Source of the DNA: a virus
Virus record (IMG/VR): IMGVR_UViG_3300037246_001819
Coordinates: 1 to 51,289 of that record
Direction: 5' to 3' (one strand)
DNA: 51,289 nt
Shown here: positions 13,709 through 21,640 of the stretch, piece after piece
Layout: every line of letters starts with the position of its first letter
Numbering within the stretch: position 1 is the stretch's first letter
Translations under genes and position numbers: made by a program
The notes under the pieces: model-generated
The model's input: the letters and a program-made list of their open reading frames with translations, nothing else
The model's database searches: none
What the model was told of the DNA's origin: nothing

Positions 13709-14032
13709 CTACCCACTAGGGCCGCTGGGGTCAACCTGCTCGGCGAGGACAGCGCGTTCAACTTGCGCCGGATCGCAGCCCGCCAGTTTCGCCATGTCAC
13801 GGAATTGGCGTTGTATCGCGTCAAGCTCAGTTTCCAACACGGCTAACTCGTCCCGCAGCCGAGCGTTCTCGCCTACAACATCTGCGAGGATGCCATCATC
13901 TTTGGCTTTCTGGTGCAGGATCGCCTCCCAGGGAGTCATCGGTTCCGGGTTTCGCTGCCCAGCCAACTGCATCTTCAGCCGCTCGACCTCGACCTTGAGC
14001 GCGTCGTGTATCAGTTGCTCAGCTTGTGTCAT
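13709..14032 (-). CDS. Hypothetical coiled-coil protein
   Basis: A 107-aa helical protein with two heptad regions (EQLIHDALKVEVERLKMQL, and ENARLRDELAVLETELDAI). GAGGT lies before the ATG. Its style resembles other zipper-like small proteins in this block. No domain recognised. Confidence 0.65.
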   Translation of the reverse strand: MTQAEQLIHDALKVEVERLKMQLAGQRNPEPMTPWEAILHQKAKDDGILADVVGENARLRDELAVLETELDAIQRQFRDMAKLAGCDPAQVERAVLAEQVDPSGPSG

Positions 14033-14041
14033 GCCGTCACC

Positions 14042-14236
14042 TCAATCCTTCCAGCACGTCCGATGAATGTCCCAGGCGCGCAATTCACGCTTCAGCGCCG
14101 AGAGCACATCAGGGACTACATTAGCCCAGCGCAAACGTCCGCAACACAGGAGGGATAGTTCGCGTATGACCCTATCACCCTCGCCAACAGTCTTGCGGGC
14201 AGAATGAATCGCATCGGTCGCTTCACGCCAGTCCAT
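14042..14236 (-). CDS. Hypothetical protein
   Basis: A 64-aa basic, helical protein (DWREATDAIHSARK..., then SALKRELRAWD) with three Cys. The ATG at 14236 overlaps the stop of the DUF5131 gene (TGATG), so it is translationally coupled to it. No family recognised. Confidence 0.6.
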   Translation of the reverse strand: MDWREATDAIHSARKTVGEGDRVIRELSLLCCGRLRWANVVPDVLSALKRELRAWDIHRTCWKD

Positions 14237-15012
14237 CACGTCACCTCGATTCCTTCGGGGAACTCACGTTTCGCCCAGCTCGGCCAGCGCGGGTCGGCCA
14301 TATCCTTTACGAGCTTGCCGTCGACGCTCACGGCCTTGTTGAAGCAAGGCACGCCCGCGTTGCGGCACTGCTCGTTGATGCTCTCTTGCCATTCCAGCTT
14401 ACACGGGCGATGCTTCGCACCGGTCTCGGGGCCGACGATGACCCAATCAATATCGAACTCATTCATGCAGACAGAACCGTCACGCAAAACCCCATCGCTG
14501 CTAGACCAGCAACAATGACAGCCAGGGCAGCGAAGCTGAATCGGCCCCAACAGCGGCTCGACGGACAGCATGCGCACGCTAGTCGGACACGCCAGCAGTT
14601 GCGGTATCCGCACGTCGGCCCAGTGCTGGTTCTCGACGGTCGTGGCAGCGATGATGTTGTCGGCGAACATGCTTGAATCACACTTCGCGAGGCGTTCGAT
14701 GCGCTTGGTGAGAACCACGAAACGGTGCCAATTTGCCGACCGCATCACAATGAAGGCCGCGCGTAGCTCGAGGGCGATGACGCGCCTGTGAAAGAGATCA
14801 TTCCACGCAGCCCAGAGCGTAGGCTTGCGAACCGAGAACGGCAGTTTCAGCTTATCCTCCCGAAACCGCACCGACCCGTCGCGCCTGTACTGGCGCTCCA
14901 TGCCGAGCGCCCAACAGTTATCGCACGCTTCGCTGACCTTCGTACAGCCAGTGACCAGCCCCCACGGCCGTTGCCACCACATCCCTTTCGCCACACGCTC
15001 AGCGCTAATCAC
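14236..15012 (-). CDS. DUF5131 family protein (phage Gp37/Gp68-like)
   Basis: A 258-aa protein of the DUF5131 or phage Gp37/Gp68 family. The diagnostic N-terminal Cys cluster is TGCTKVSEACDNCWA, with C23, C30 and C33, followed by a TIM-barrel-like series ending in RMLSVEPLLGPI and WVIVGPETG. Its relation to radical SAM proteins has been suggested because of the three Cys, but the reaction is not established. A second Cys group (CPGCHCC) sits in the middle. The GTG start at 15012 overlaps the upstream stop (GTGA). Confidence 0.85.
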   Translation of the reverse strand: MISAERVAKGMWWQRPWGLVTGCTKVSEACDNCWALGMERQYRRDGSVRFREDKLKLPFSVRKPTLWAAWNDLFHRRVIALELRAAFIVMRSANWHRFVVLTKRIERLAKCDSSMFADNIIAATTVENQHWADVRIPQLLACPTSVRMLSVEPLLGPIQLRCPGCHCCWSSSDGVLRDGSVCMNEFDIDWVIVGPETGAKHRPCKLEWQESINEQCRNAGVPCFNKAVSVDGKLVKDMADPRWPSWAKREFPEGIEVT

Positions 15013-15791
15013 GACTCGCCCTCCTCTGACTCTGGGAAGAACCGCATACCATCGAGCCCAGTTTCCGGCCAGAGATTCCGACCCAGCTCGACAGCTCTCG
15101 GATCAGGGTAGAACCACAAGCCGGGTTGACCGCGTGGTGCGCCGTTCAGGCTGCTGCTCCAGCGGAGCCCATGCAGGCGCAGCCCAGCCAAGGTACCGAT
15201 GCCCTCACCGAACACGACATCCTGGTGCCCGCAGTAAACGTCGCCGCTCGCTCGCGAGACCTGTGCCAGCTTGATTGCGAAGCGCAGTTCCTTGCCACCT
15301 ACCTGCGCGCCCACACGCAGATTATCAAAGCGCACCTCAGCGAAACGCTTGTCCCGGCCGTCAGCCTGAAAGCCGATCGCGGACCAATCGCTTCGGATAT
15401 GACAGCTACGGCAGGCGCAGTTAGTAACAAGCAGCCTCGCGTCTTCCCGGCCGTCGCTGTGACACTGAGTGCCCTTGAGCTGGTAGCCCCAGAACTGGCA
15501 TCCATGCAGGATCGCATCGCCCGCAGACATCAGGGCGATCTCGGCTTTGCCTAGACAGTCGAGCGCGGTGCCGATCAGTATGCTATCCGTAGCACTCACG
15601 AGACAATTCTCTGTTTCTGCCCAGGATGCGAGCAACAGGGAGTCGCGCCCGAAGAGCACGTGCCCGTGAAGGCTGAGCGGTGCCGGCAGGCTGTAAGTTA
15701 CGCCGGGAGCCAGCACGAGCACAGCGCCATGGTTAGCCGACGCGATCCCCTGGAGATCGGCGTCATACGGTACATGGATGATCGCGGGCAT
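15009..15791 (-). CDS. Beta-rich hypothetical protein (possible beta-helix)
   Basis: A 260-aa protein with short repeated hydrophobic strands and turns over residues 20-150 (VLVLAPGVTYSLPAPLSLHGHVLFG, then ILIGTALDCLGKAEIALMSAGDAILHG, cited in parts). This rhythm is seen in parallel beta-helix proteins such as pectate-lyase-like folds, although no catalytic motif is visible. The ATG at 15791 has GGAGG nine bases upstream. Its place among replication genes, not tail genes, is unexpected. Function unknown. Confidence 0.6.
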   Translation of the reverse strand: MPAIIHVPYDADLQGIASANHGAVLVLAPGVTYSLPAPLSLHGHVLFGRDSLLLASWAETENCLVSATDSILIGTALDCLGKAEIALMSAGDAILHGCQFWGYQLKGTQCHSDGREDARLLVTNCACRSCHIRSDWSAIGFQADGRDKRFAEVRFDNLRVGAQVGGKELRFAIKLAQVSRASGDVYCGHQDVVFGEGIGTLAGLRLHGLRWSSSLNGAPRGQPGLWFYPDPRAVELGRNLWPETGLDGMRFFPESEEGES

Positions 15792-15793
15792 GA

Positions 15794-17494
15794 TCAAGAA
15801 CCTCCACCTTTGCGCTTACTCCAGCCCTGCTTGGCGGCGATCGTGTCGATAATCACGCTCGCCTCTGAACGCGATATGTCGATGGCATAGCCGTTTCGTT
15901 TTAGCACCTTCGCCTGAGCGAACGTGCAGCGACCGGCCTTCACTCGAATCATGCACTGCCCGATCAGCGTCGAAGCGCTGCGCTTCGTCAGGCCATCGAT
16001 GGGCACCTTGAACTTCTTCAGCAACTCAACCTGTTTCGGCGAAGCCGGGACGTCGTGCTCGTAGCCGAGCTCACGGGGCGCGCGCACGCCGAAGACGCTG
16101 AACGGGTCGATCGTCCCACCCTTGCGGTACGTGACCCGAACGCGCTGGTTGGCGTACCGTTCGGCCGCCCTTTCGGCCCGCTTTCGGAGTTCTTCGCGGG
16201 CGTACTCGAGGTGCTCGCTCGGCGAGCCACCCTTGCCGCGGATCCTCTCGTTCGCAAGATCAATCTCCGCATCGCTGTACCGCCCGCCGAGAATATCAAC
16301 CGGCGTCGCGAGGCTGTGCTGACCGCTGTTCAGCGTGAATTCAAAGATCGTGAGGCACGGCTTGCTGCTCTCCGCGATGAGAGCGCGCCGCACTTCCTGT
16401 GGGCTGCAGGATTTGCCGTTGTGCATAATGTGCTGGTCGTCATCCGGGATCGAGTCGACCAAACCAGCAAGCGGGCGAGTGCCGCGGCCGATCATCTGGG
16501 CATGCAGGAGGCGGCTCTTCGTCGGCCGCGCCATCGCGACACACTCGATGTCCGGCACGTCGAAGCCCTCGGTCGGCACGCCAACGCCCACCAGGAACCG
16601 AAACTTGCTGGCCCGGAACCCGTCGAGCATTACCCTCCGCTCGTCGGCCTCCGTCTTGCCCGTGATGACTCTGCTGCAGCCTGGCTCGTAGCCATTCAGG
16701 AGTTCGTCGATCAGCTTCGCGTGATCCACGCCACTCGCAAAAATCAACGTCTTCCGGCCATCGCTTTCCTTGAACGTGGGCTTCGCGATCGCGTGGAACC
16801 GCTCCTCCCCCTTCGTCATCGCAGCGTCCAGATCGCGCGCCACGAGATCCTTCCCGGTCGTGCCGACCCACGAAATATCGACCTGCTCGGCATGAATCGG
16901 CTGGATGTCGAACGGCACCAGCCAGCCGTCCTCGATCGCGTCGGCTATATCGTACCGATACGCTACGGAATCGAAGACCCCACCGAGCGCTGTGCCGTCC
17001 GTCCGATCCGGTGTCGCCGTGCAGCCCATGTACCGGAGCTTGTCGTTCTGTGTGTAATGCTCGATGCAGGCCCGGAAGCTCGCGCCGGTTGCCCGGTGAG
17101 CTTCATCCAGCACGAGCAATCCGAAGTCATTTGGCTTGAACTTCTCGAATCGGCGCCGGCCGTTCCGTTTACTGACCTGACTCTGGACGGTCGATACCAC
17201 GACATCGGCCGGCTGGTACAGCCCGCCGTGGTAATCGCAGACGTGGCGATCGCCCTGCTCGAAGTCGGCGAGTTTGCCGGTCCAATCCCGGGCGGTTAGG
17301 GCGGCTTGGTCGATGAGAATGTCGCGGTGTGCCACGATCATCGTCCGGCCATCGACGTACAAACTCATCGTAACGAAGACCACGGTCTTGCCCGTGCCTG
17401 TCGGCAAAACGAGCAGCGTGCTCCGGTCCTGCTTGAACTCGCGCAGGATCGCGTTGCATGCCGCCTTCTGGTATCCGCGCAGGACGAGTTTCAT
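15794..17494 (-). CDS. SF2 DEAH-box helicase
   Basis: A 566-aa superfamily 2 helicase. Motifs in order are Walker A PTGTGKT at residues 31-37, motif II DEAH at 130-133, a TATP motif III-like stretch soon after, and motif VI QMIGRGTRP in the second RecA-like domain. The C-terminal 150 residues contain a basic helical segment and a small domain (ASPKQVELLKKF..., CTFAQAKVLKRNGYAI) often attached to phage helicases. It would unwind DNA for replication or recombination. The ATG overlaps the upstream stop (ATGA). The primase is encoded 4.4 kb downstream in the same block. Confidence 0.93.
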   Translation of the reverse strand: MKLVLRGYQKAACNAILREFKQDRSTLLVLPTGTGKTVVFVTMSLYVDGRTMIVAHRDILIDQAALTARDWTGKLADFEQGDRHVCDYHGGLYQPADVVVSTVQSQVSKRNGRRRFEKFKPNDFGLLVLDEAHRATGASFRACIEHYTQNDKLRYMGCTATPDRTDGTALGGVFDSVAYRYDIADAIEDGWLVPFDIQPIHAEQVDISWVGTTGKDLVARDLDAAMTKGEERFHAIAKPTFKESDGRKTLIFASGVDHAKLIDELLNGYEPGCSRVITGKTEADERRVMLDGFRASKFRFLVGVGVPTEGFDVPDIECVAMARPTKSRLLHAQMIGRGTRPLAGLVDSIPDDDQHIMHNGKSCSPQEVRRALIAESSKPCLTIFEFTLNSGQHSLATPVDILGGRYSDAEIDLANERIRGKGGSPSEHLEYAREELRKRAERAAERYANQRVRVTYRKGGTIDPFSVFGVRAPRELGYEHDVPASPKQVELLKKFKVPIDGLTKRSASTLIGQCMIRVKAGRCTFAQAKVLKRNGYAIDISRSEASVIIDTIAAKQGWSKRKGGGS

Positions 17495-17745
17495 TCGTCG
17501 GCCTCGCGTCGGCGTTTCTCGGCGACCATATCGGTAGCCCAGGCATATCGGTCCACTGGGCTTGTTCCGGCTTCCGCTGGTGCGTGTACCGCGAAGTAGT
17601 CCAGCAGGGTCATGCCGGGTGCGCCACTATTAACCCATAACTGGTTTCCGCACGCATCTTTCGCCATGAACCCAGCTACATCTGGTCCGATGTCGCTGGT
17701 GTAGTGCTTTAACGGATACGCCGGCCCGCCTGTGTCGGTTGCCAT
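17491..17745 (-). CDS. GMTL-type small phage protein
   Basis: An 84-aa protein with TGGPAYPL near the start and GAPGMTLLDYFAVHAPAEA in the second half. The GGPA.P ... GMTL.DYFA pattern recurs in small phage proteins of unknown function. AAAGGGA lies before the ATG at 17745, and an upstream in-frame ATG is part of that site region and was rejected. Confidence 0.72.
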   Translation of the reverse strand: MATDTGGPAYPLKHYTSDIGPDVAGFMAKDACGNQLWVNSGAPGMTLLDYFAVHAPAEAGTSPVDRYAWATDMVAEKRRREADE

Positions 17746-17764
17746 GTCGTTCCCTTTCATTCGA

Positions 17765-18172
17765 TCAGCCCGAGAGTAGCTTCTGTATCTTCAGCCCGGG
17801 CAGTTTGCCGGCTTTGATGTCCGGCACCATTCTCTCCGCGACGGTTTCGCCTGTCTCGGTCATAATGTCGGAAAGGAAGGCCGACTCGAAAACCTCGATG
17901 CCCTCCTCGATGGCGACCAGCTTCGCCTTGACCAACATTTCGGCGCATCGCCAGAGACGAGCCTCCTCGTGATCGCTGACCGGGTTGCCCTCCCCGTCAG
18001 TGTTGGGAACACGAATCCGAACGGCAAGTTTCTCGTACTTGAAGAGAATCTGCGTGCGACCATCGGAGTGCCCCTGGATGTAGTCGGTGGCGCCGAAGCG
18101 TTCGAGCAGCCGAATGATGTTCTGCACGCTTCGAGAAACGGGAACCTTCGTGTTGTAGGCGTAGCTCGTCAT
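17765..18172 (-). CDS. Hypothetical phage protein
   Basis: A 135-aa protein with a mixed alpha/beta composition (VSRSVQNIIRLLERFGATDY, then RTQILFKYEKLAVRIRVP). The middle of the protein is helical and the end is a Gly/Lys loop. The arrangement, a helix followed by a curved beta sheet, is one I associate with conserved phage proteins of unknown role near replication genes. The ribosome binding site is weak. Confidence 0.72.
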   Translation of the reverse strand: MTSYAYNTKVPVSRSVQNIIRLLERFGATDYIQGHSDGRTQILFKYEKLAVRIRVPNTDGEGNPVSDHEEARLWRCAEMLVKAKLVAIEEGIEVFESAFLSDIMTETGETVAERMVPDIKAGKLPGLKIQKLLSG

Positions 18173-18217
18173 AACGATCCCGATGCTTCCACTTTCATTC
18201 GATCAGCCTCATGCGTA

Positions 18218-18388
18218 TCAGAATGCGGCGGGCCAGCCTGGGCCGACACGGAGACTGGCTTGCCTTGTCAAGAGCAAAGTCCTTCCGAGGCTGAGTCGCT
18301 CGTGCCCGGCTTTCTCTTGGGTGGTTGACGCCACCCTCAACCGGGGCCTCCACAAGCGGTCAGCCACCGCCGCATCTTCCGTTGTCAA
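18218..18388 (-). CDS. Possible small protein with TTG start
   Basis: A 56-aa frame that fills an otherwise empty gap. The TTG at 18388 overlaps the upstream stop as TTGA. The product begins TTEDAAVADRLWRP and is basic, with ERLSLGRTLLL in the middle. The overlap and the lack of other genes support it; the rare start codon and lack of homologues I can recall count against it. Confidence 0.4.
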   Translation of the reverse strand: MTTEDAAVADRLWRPRLRVASTTQEKAGHERLSLGRTLLLTRQASLRVGPGWPAAF

Positions 18389-18579
18389 AGCAAGGGCTCT
18401 ATCTTAAGCTGATCACTGCCAGGCCCCATTACTTCGTTCATGAATCCCGAAACGACAATCTCTTGAAACCACCACGATGGGTAGCCATTGCACTTGGCCT
18501 TTACGGTTTCGCAATTGGCGTCCCACTCTTGCTCGTTGTTGCTTGAGCGCATCAGCGCTTTCACTTCATCTACGGTCAT
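18385..18579 (-). CDS. Small phage protein (MTVDEVKALMRSS type)
   Basis: A 64-aa protein starting MTVDEVKALMRSS and containing EWDANC and GYPSWWFQEIV. I recognise this pattern from small early phage and bacterial proteins of unknown function. GGAGA precedes the ATG. Between ParB-like and helicase genes. Confidence 0.7.
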   Translation of the reverse strand: MTVDEVKALMRSSNNEQEWDANCETVKAKCNGYPSWWFQEIVVSGFMNEVMGPGSDQLKIEPLL

Positions 18580-18590
18580 GTGTGTTCTCC

Positions 18591-18770
18591 CTATGTTTCG
18601 ATCAGCCCCATTTTTCTCGCGATGCCCTCCAGCGCCCGCGACTGGCTCTCGGTCAACTCGCGGTCTCGCCAGTTCTCGTCTAGGTTGTCGAGAAACTCGA
18701 TTTCCCAGGCGGTCAGGCCCGCTTCCAGTTCGAGCAGTTCTTCGACGACCGACACGTGGTCTGTAATCAT
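18591..18770 (-). CDS. Small acidic phage protein
   Basis: A 59-aa protein containing ELEAGLTAWEIEFLDNLDE and SQSRALEGIARKMGL. The pattern of an acidic helix followed by LT..QS.ALE.IA.K resembles small replication-associated phage proteins. The ATG at 18770 overlaps the ParB-like stop (ATGA), so it is translationally coupled. Function unknown. Confidence 0.7.
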   Translation of the reverse strand: MITDHVSVVEELLELEAGLTAWEIEFLDNLDENWRDRELTESQSRALEGIARKMGLIET

Positions 18771-19690
18771 GGCTTCACCCCTGGCTCGTACCGCTTCATC
18801 TGCTCGTAGAGCGCCTTGGGCACCCAGCCCTGCCGTTTGCACGCATCACAGCCCACGCCGGCGCACTTGCAGACCGCGTACGGCATCGCCCACTTGACGG
18901 CCATCCAGGCGTTTTTCAAATCCCTCGGCGCGTCGTCGTCGATGTGTGCCCCGATGGGTTCCTCCGCGAGCTTCGAGACCTCGTGGTAGATGGCGTTGAT
19001 CCGTCGGGCCAGATCCACAATCCTTTCACTCTGATTGAAAATTGCCGCCTGGTCGCTCGTCAACGCGTTGCCCACGCTGTCTTTAGGGCTGCTTTCGCCA
19101 ATTGGCGAAACTCGTCGCTTCCGACCTTTCTCCGCTTTGGCCACCTGCGCATCCACCCCCCGCACCGTTTTCTCGCCGGCCTCGATCGCAGGTACTTGGC
19201 TCGGGGCGTGACGGATCACGCGGGCGGCTGCGTCGACGACGCGCACGCCGATCCCGAGAACTTGAGCCAGATGTTGGCGGATGGCCTGTATGCCAAGCTG
19301 CTTGTCCGTCAGACCGGCTCGGAGTCGTTCAGCGTTCTCGGCGTTCCAGTATTGGGCCAGTCGCTCAGCCGCCAACCCCTTGTCGCTGACGCTCATGTGC
19401 CGCCTCACGCACTCGCGGGAGAGAACGGCATCAACAACGCTCTCGTCGGCCCGCAAGCGCTGATATTTCGGCTCGATGCCGAGCTCGTCGCACACCAGGT
19501 ACCGATGCCGGCCGGAGATGATCTTGCCCTCGGCATTCGTCAGGATCGGCTCACGCACTCCGTTGAGCTGGATATCCGCCTTCAGCGCCTCATATTCGGG
19601 CTTGGTGAGCGGTCGCTGCGCGAACACAATCGAGTGCATATCGCGGTGCTCGATGTTCCCTGATCCTGCTCGGCCTGGGCGGGTCGTCAT
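18767..19690 (-). CDS. ParB-like nuclease-domain protein
   Basis: A 307-aa protein with an N-terminal ParB/sulfiredoxin-type domain (LTKPEYEALKADIQLNGVREPILT, cited in part; GKIISGRHRYLVCDELG), followed by a helical DNA-binding-like region (GLTDKQLGIQAIRQHLAQVLGI). The C-terminus has a Cys cluster (CKCAGVGCDACKRQGW) that may bind zinc. Residues near 196 encode SPIGE from an in-frame copy of the 18-bp palindrome in the linker between domains. Phage ParB-like proteins act as regulators, partition factors or nucleases. AGGGAT lies before the ATG. Confidence 0.82.
   Translation of the reverse strand: MTTRPGRAGSGNIEHRDMHSIVFAQRPLTKPEYEALKADIQLNGVREPILTNAEGKIISGRHRYLVCDELGIEPKYQRLRADESVVDAVLSRECVRRHMSVSDKGLAAERLAQYWNAENAERLRAGLTDKQLGIQAIRQHLAQVLGIGVRVVDAAARVIRHAPSQVPAIEAGEKTVRGVDAQVAKAEKGRKRRVSPIGESSPKDSVGNALTSDQAAIFNQSERIVDLARRINAIYHEVSKLAEEPIGAHIDDDAPRDLKNAWMAVKWAMPYAVCKCAGVGCDACKRQGWVPKALYEQMKRYEPGVKP
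19093..19110. repeat. 18-bp palindrome, exact copy 5 (inside ParB-like gene)
   Basis: Exact copy in the coding sequence, translated SPIGE in a Lys/Arg/Ser-rich linker between predicted domains. Confidence 0.95.
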
Positions 19691-19704
19691 CCGTCGATCC
19701 CTCT

Positions 19705-20022
19705 TCAGTCTTCCGGCACGTCAACATGGACCACACCGCGAGCCTCGCCAATGTAGCGTACCGTGCCGAGAGCGGGGCAGTGGCCGACCAGCGCAACCAC
19801 CTCGGCCCTGGTCAAGCGGTTTTCATCGGCAAGGAGCAAGGGTGGTACCCAACCACGGCCACTGACAAGGTTAACAAACACGGCCTGGCCATTGGGCATC
19901 ACGGCCAGTACGTGCGGTTGTCCATCGTCGTTACCCAGCATTACAACGCTGCCTCGTCCGATCGACGAAGGTGGCGGGAGTTTCGGATGCTCGGGGTAGA
20001 TCTCTGCCAGTGTGACACTCAT
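19705..20022 (-). CDS. Hypothetical beta-rich small protein
   Basis: A 105-aa protein with alternating hydrophobic strands (GSVVMLGNDDGQPHVLAVM, then GQAVFVNL), suggesting a small beta barrel. GGAGA precedes the ATG at 20022; an earlier in-frame start would enter the non-coding region and lacks a site. It lies just upstream of the ParB-like gene. Function unknown. Confidence 0.65.
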   Translation of the reverse strand: MSVTLAEIYPEHPKLPPPSSIGRGSVVMLGNDDGQPHVLAVMPNGQAVFVNLVSGRGWVPPLLLADENRLTRAEVVALVGHCPALGTVRYIGEARGVVHVDVPED

Positions 20023-20315
20023 GGGTCTCTCCTCGTTCGCATCGGGCGCCAGAACGCCCACAGGCGTTTGCCCCTACTGCAAGTACCCCAGGGCGCTAGG
20101 AAACCTCGTGGCGCGTCTACAGCCGGCACCGGGGCGTGAGCGTGGGGCGGGGCAACCGATACGCTGCACGCCTCACCGGTGCCATTCGGGCCATGGGCGA
20201 CGGATTATCGCGAACCGTCGCGCGGGACGCGAAATAACCGATGGCAGGGCCAGTAGGGGGTGAACCCTGCCATGCTCGGCGATTACCGCTCGGACCATGG
20301 CCCGTTCGCTCCTTG
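20023..20315. promoter_or_regulatory. Structured non-coding stretch
   Basis: This 293-bp gap contains a 9-bp perfect inverted repeat ATGGCAGGG/CCCTGCCAT (20241-20249 with 20265-20273, 15-base loop) and an 8-bp GGCACCGG/CCGGTGCC pair (20125-20132 with 20176-20183). A 41-aa frame with a good GGAG site lies within it. It may be a leader, attenuator or small RNA. Confidence 0.45.
20173..20298 (-). CDS. Possible 41-aa peptide
   Basis: ATG at 20298 with AAGGAG ten bases upstream. The product begins MVRAVIAEHG and ends with an Arg/Trp/Pro-rich tail. Its DNA overlaps a strong inverted repeat, so the frame may be fortuitous. Recorded because of the ribosome binding site. Confidence 0.3.
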   Translation of the reverse strand: MVRAVIAEHGRVHPLLALPSVISRPARRFAIIRRPWPEWHR

Positions 20316-21557
20316 TTACGCTTCAAACGTCTGATCGCCCGCATCATCAGATTCCGGCGCCTGGCCCTCAAGCATCGCGCGGGCCTGCGCCAGCACGTCT
20401 GGCAACATCGCCTCAGGGACGTCGTTCGTGGCTCGCGCCTGCCCCTCTGTGAGGGTGTCGAAAATCCCCCAGACGGTCTCCCGCTCCTCCGGCGTCACCT
20501 TCTGCATGTCCTTGCCCGTCAAACTCGCCAGCTCCGTGACGAGCGCGCGCAGTTCCGTGCGCATCTCGTCCACCGTCGGGCCCTTCACCTGCGCCTCCGG
20601 GTGGGTGATCTTCTGGTGGTTCGCCAGATGTTCGGGTGGGAAGTGCAGACCGCAGTGCTCGCAGGTCAAATACCGGGCCGCAGGCGCTTCCGCTTGCGGC
20701 TTCTCGGGATCCAGGGCCGGCTCAGGCTTCGTCTCAGGCTCGGCCGTTTTCGTCACCTTTTCCATGCCCGTATCGCCGTGGCCGCGGTTCGGTTCAGCGC
20801 TTGCCTTGAAACCCTCCAGATCGACCGAGCCATGGTCACGCGGTTTGCGGGCCGTATCAGTCAGATCGCCAACCTCGCCATCCGGCAACGGAGCCGTCGC
20901 ACCGGTCAGCCTGGCATAGACCGCTTTGAACACCTTCCGCGTCGCCTTGCCAGTGATCGCATCGTTGCCCATTCCAGCTTGCACCTTCACGGGGATCCGC
21001 TCGTCAAGGTAGCCATCCGCGCCGCGCTTGCCGCGCTCGATTCGCTCCTCGACCATCTCCTCCCCGTCCAGCAACCAGCGCACGGTGAATGGTACGAGCG
21101 CCCCGTCGCCAACCATCTGCGCTACGCCGGGTGTCGGGACCACATTCGTCACCCCAGGAAACTCCATGACCTTGCGGACGAAATACTCTTTCGTCAGGTA
21201 GCAGCCCCCAAACAGGACGTTGAACTCGTTTCCGGTCACCCGCGCCCCACGCAAAAGGGCTTCGATCAGCGGGTCTATCACTTCCGCGGGCGTGTACGCT
21301 GGCTTCTTCTGCCTCGCGTCTGGGCGATCCGTCTTGAACCCCAGGCTGGTATTCATCAGCCCCATGATGTCAGAGGTGACCAGCGAGAGCGATACGATGT
21401 CCCGCATGCGCTGGATCGCGTGGGAGAGCTTGATCGACTCTCGCAGCCCCTTGTCCGCCTTCAACAACGACGGCCCGTGCGTCTCTACGATCTGGTCAAT
21501 CTCGTCCAAGATCGCGTCCGTGAAGTGAGCCTCAACGTGTTCTGGCTGTTCGGCCAT
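20316..21557 (-). CDS. Probable recombination protein (annealing-type) with C2H2 finger
   Basis: A 413-aa protein. Residues about 90-215 contain a series I associate with phage single-strand annealing or RecT-like recombination proteins (GNEFNVLFGGCYLTKEYF, GVTNVVPTPGVAQMVGDGALV, AGMGNDAITGKATRKVFKAVYARLTG; each cited in part). A Pro/Glu-rich linker follows, then a classical C2H2 finger, CEHCGLHFPPEHLANHQKITH, near residue 300. The end is helical and acidic. Context supports recombination: the SMC-like ATPase lies directly upstream and a nuclease farther upstream. AAAGGA precedes the ATG. The family call is from memory and should be treated as tentative. Confidence 0.55.
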   Translation of the reverse strand: MAEQPEHVEAHFTDAILDEIDQIVETHGPSLLKADKGLRESIKLSHAIQRMRDIVSLSLVTSDIMGLMNTSLGFKTDRPDARQKKPAYTPAEVIDPLIEALLRGARVTGNEFNVLFGGCYLTKEYFVRKVMEFPGVTNVVPTPGVAQMVGDGALVPFTVRWLLDGEEMVEERIERGKRGADGYLDERIPVKVQAGMGNDAITGKATRKVFKAVYARLTGATAPLPDGEVGDLTDTARKPRDHGSVDLEGFKASAEPNRGHGDTGMEKVTKTAEPETKPEPALDPEKPQAEAPAARYLTCEHCGLHFPPEHLANHQKITHPEAQVKGPTVDEMRTELRALVTELASLTGKDMQKVTPEERETVWGIFDTLTEGQARATNDVPEAMLPDVLAQARAMLEGQAPESDDAGDQTFEA

Positions 21558-21575
21558 GGTTCGATCCTTTCAGGT

Positions 21576-21593
21576 TTTCGCCAATTGGCGAAA
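21576..21593. repeat. 18-bp palindrome, exact copy 6
   Basis: Exact copy 18 bases before the minus-strand ATG at 21557. It is followed on that strand by GAAAGGATCGAACCATG, nearly the same ribosome binding context as at 5323 on the plus strand, and lies inside the block 21573-21634 duplicated from 7618-7679. Confidence 0.95.
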
Positions 21594-21640
21594 GGCGTAA
21601 GCTGATGCACAATAACGGGTTACGTCGGTTTCTGATCCTC

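Noticed and set aside
16055-17299. 414-codon plus-strand frame
   Set aside because: Antisense to the SF2 helicase, with no recognisable domain.
18507-18523. Further degenerate palindrome (TTTCGCAATTGGCGTC)
   Set aside because: A base is missing in the left arm and the right arm diverges, so both arms no longer pair. It may be chance in coding DNA.
20241-21605. 454-codon plus-strand frame
   Set aside because: Antisense to the probable annealing protein and very Arg/Leu/His-rich. Shadow.
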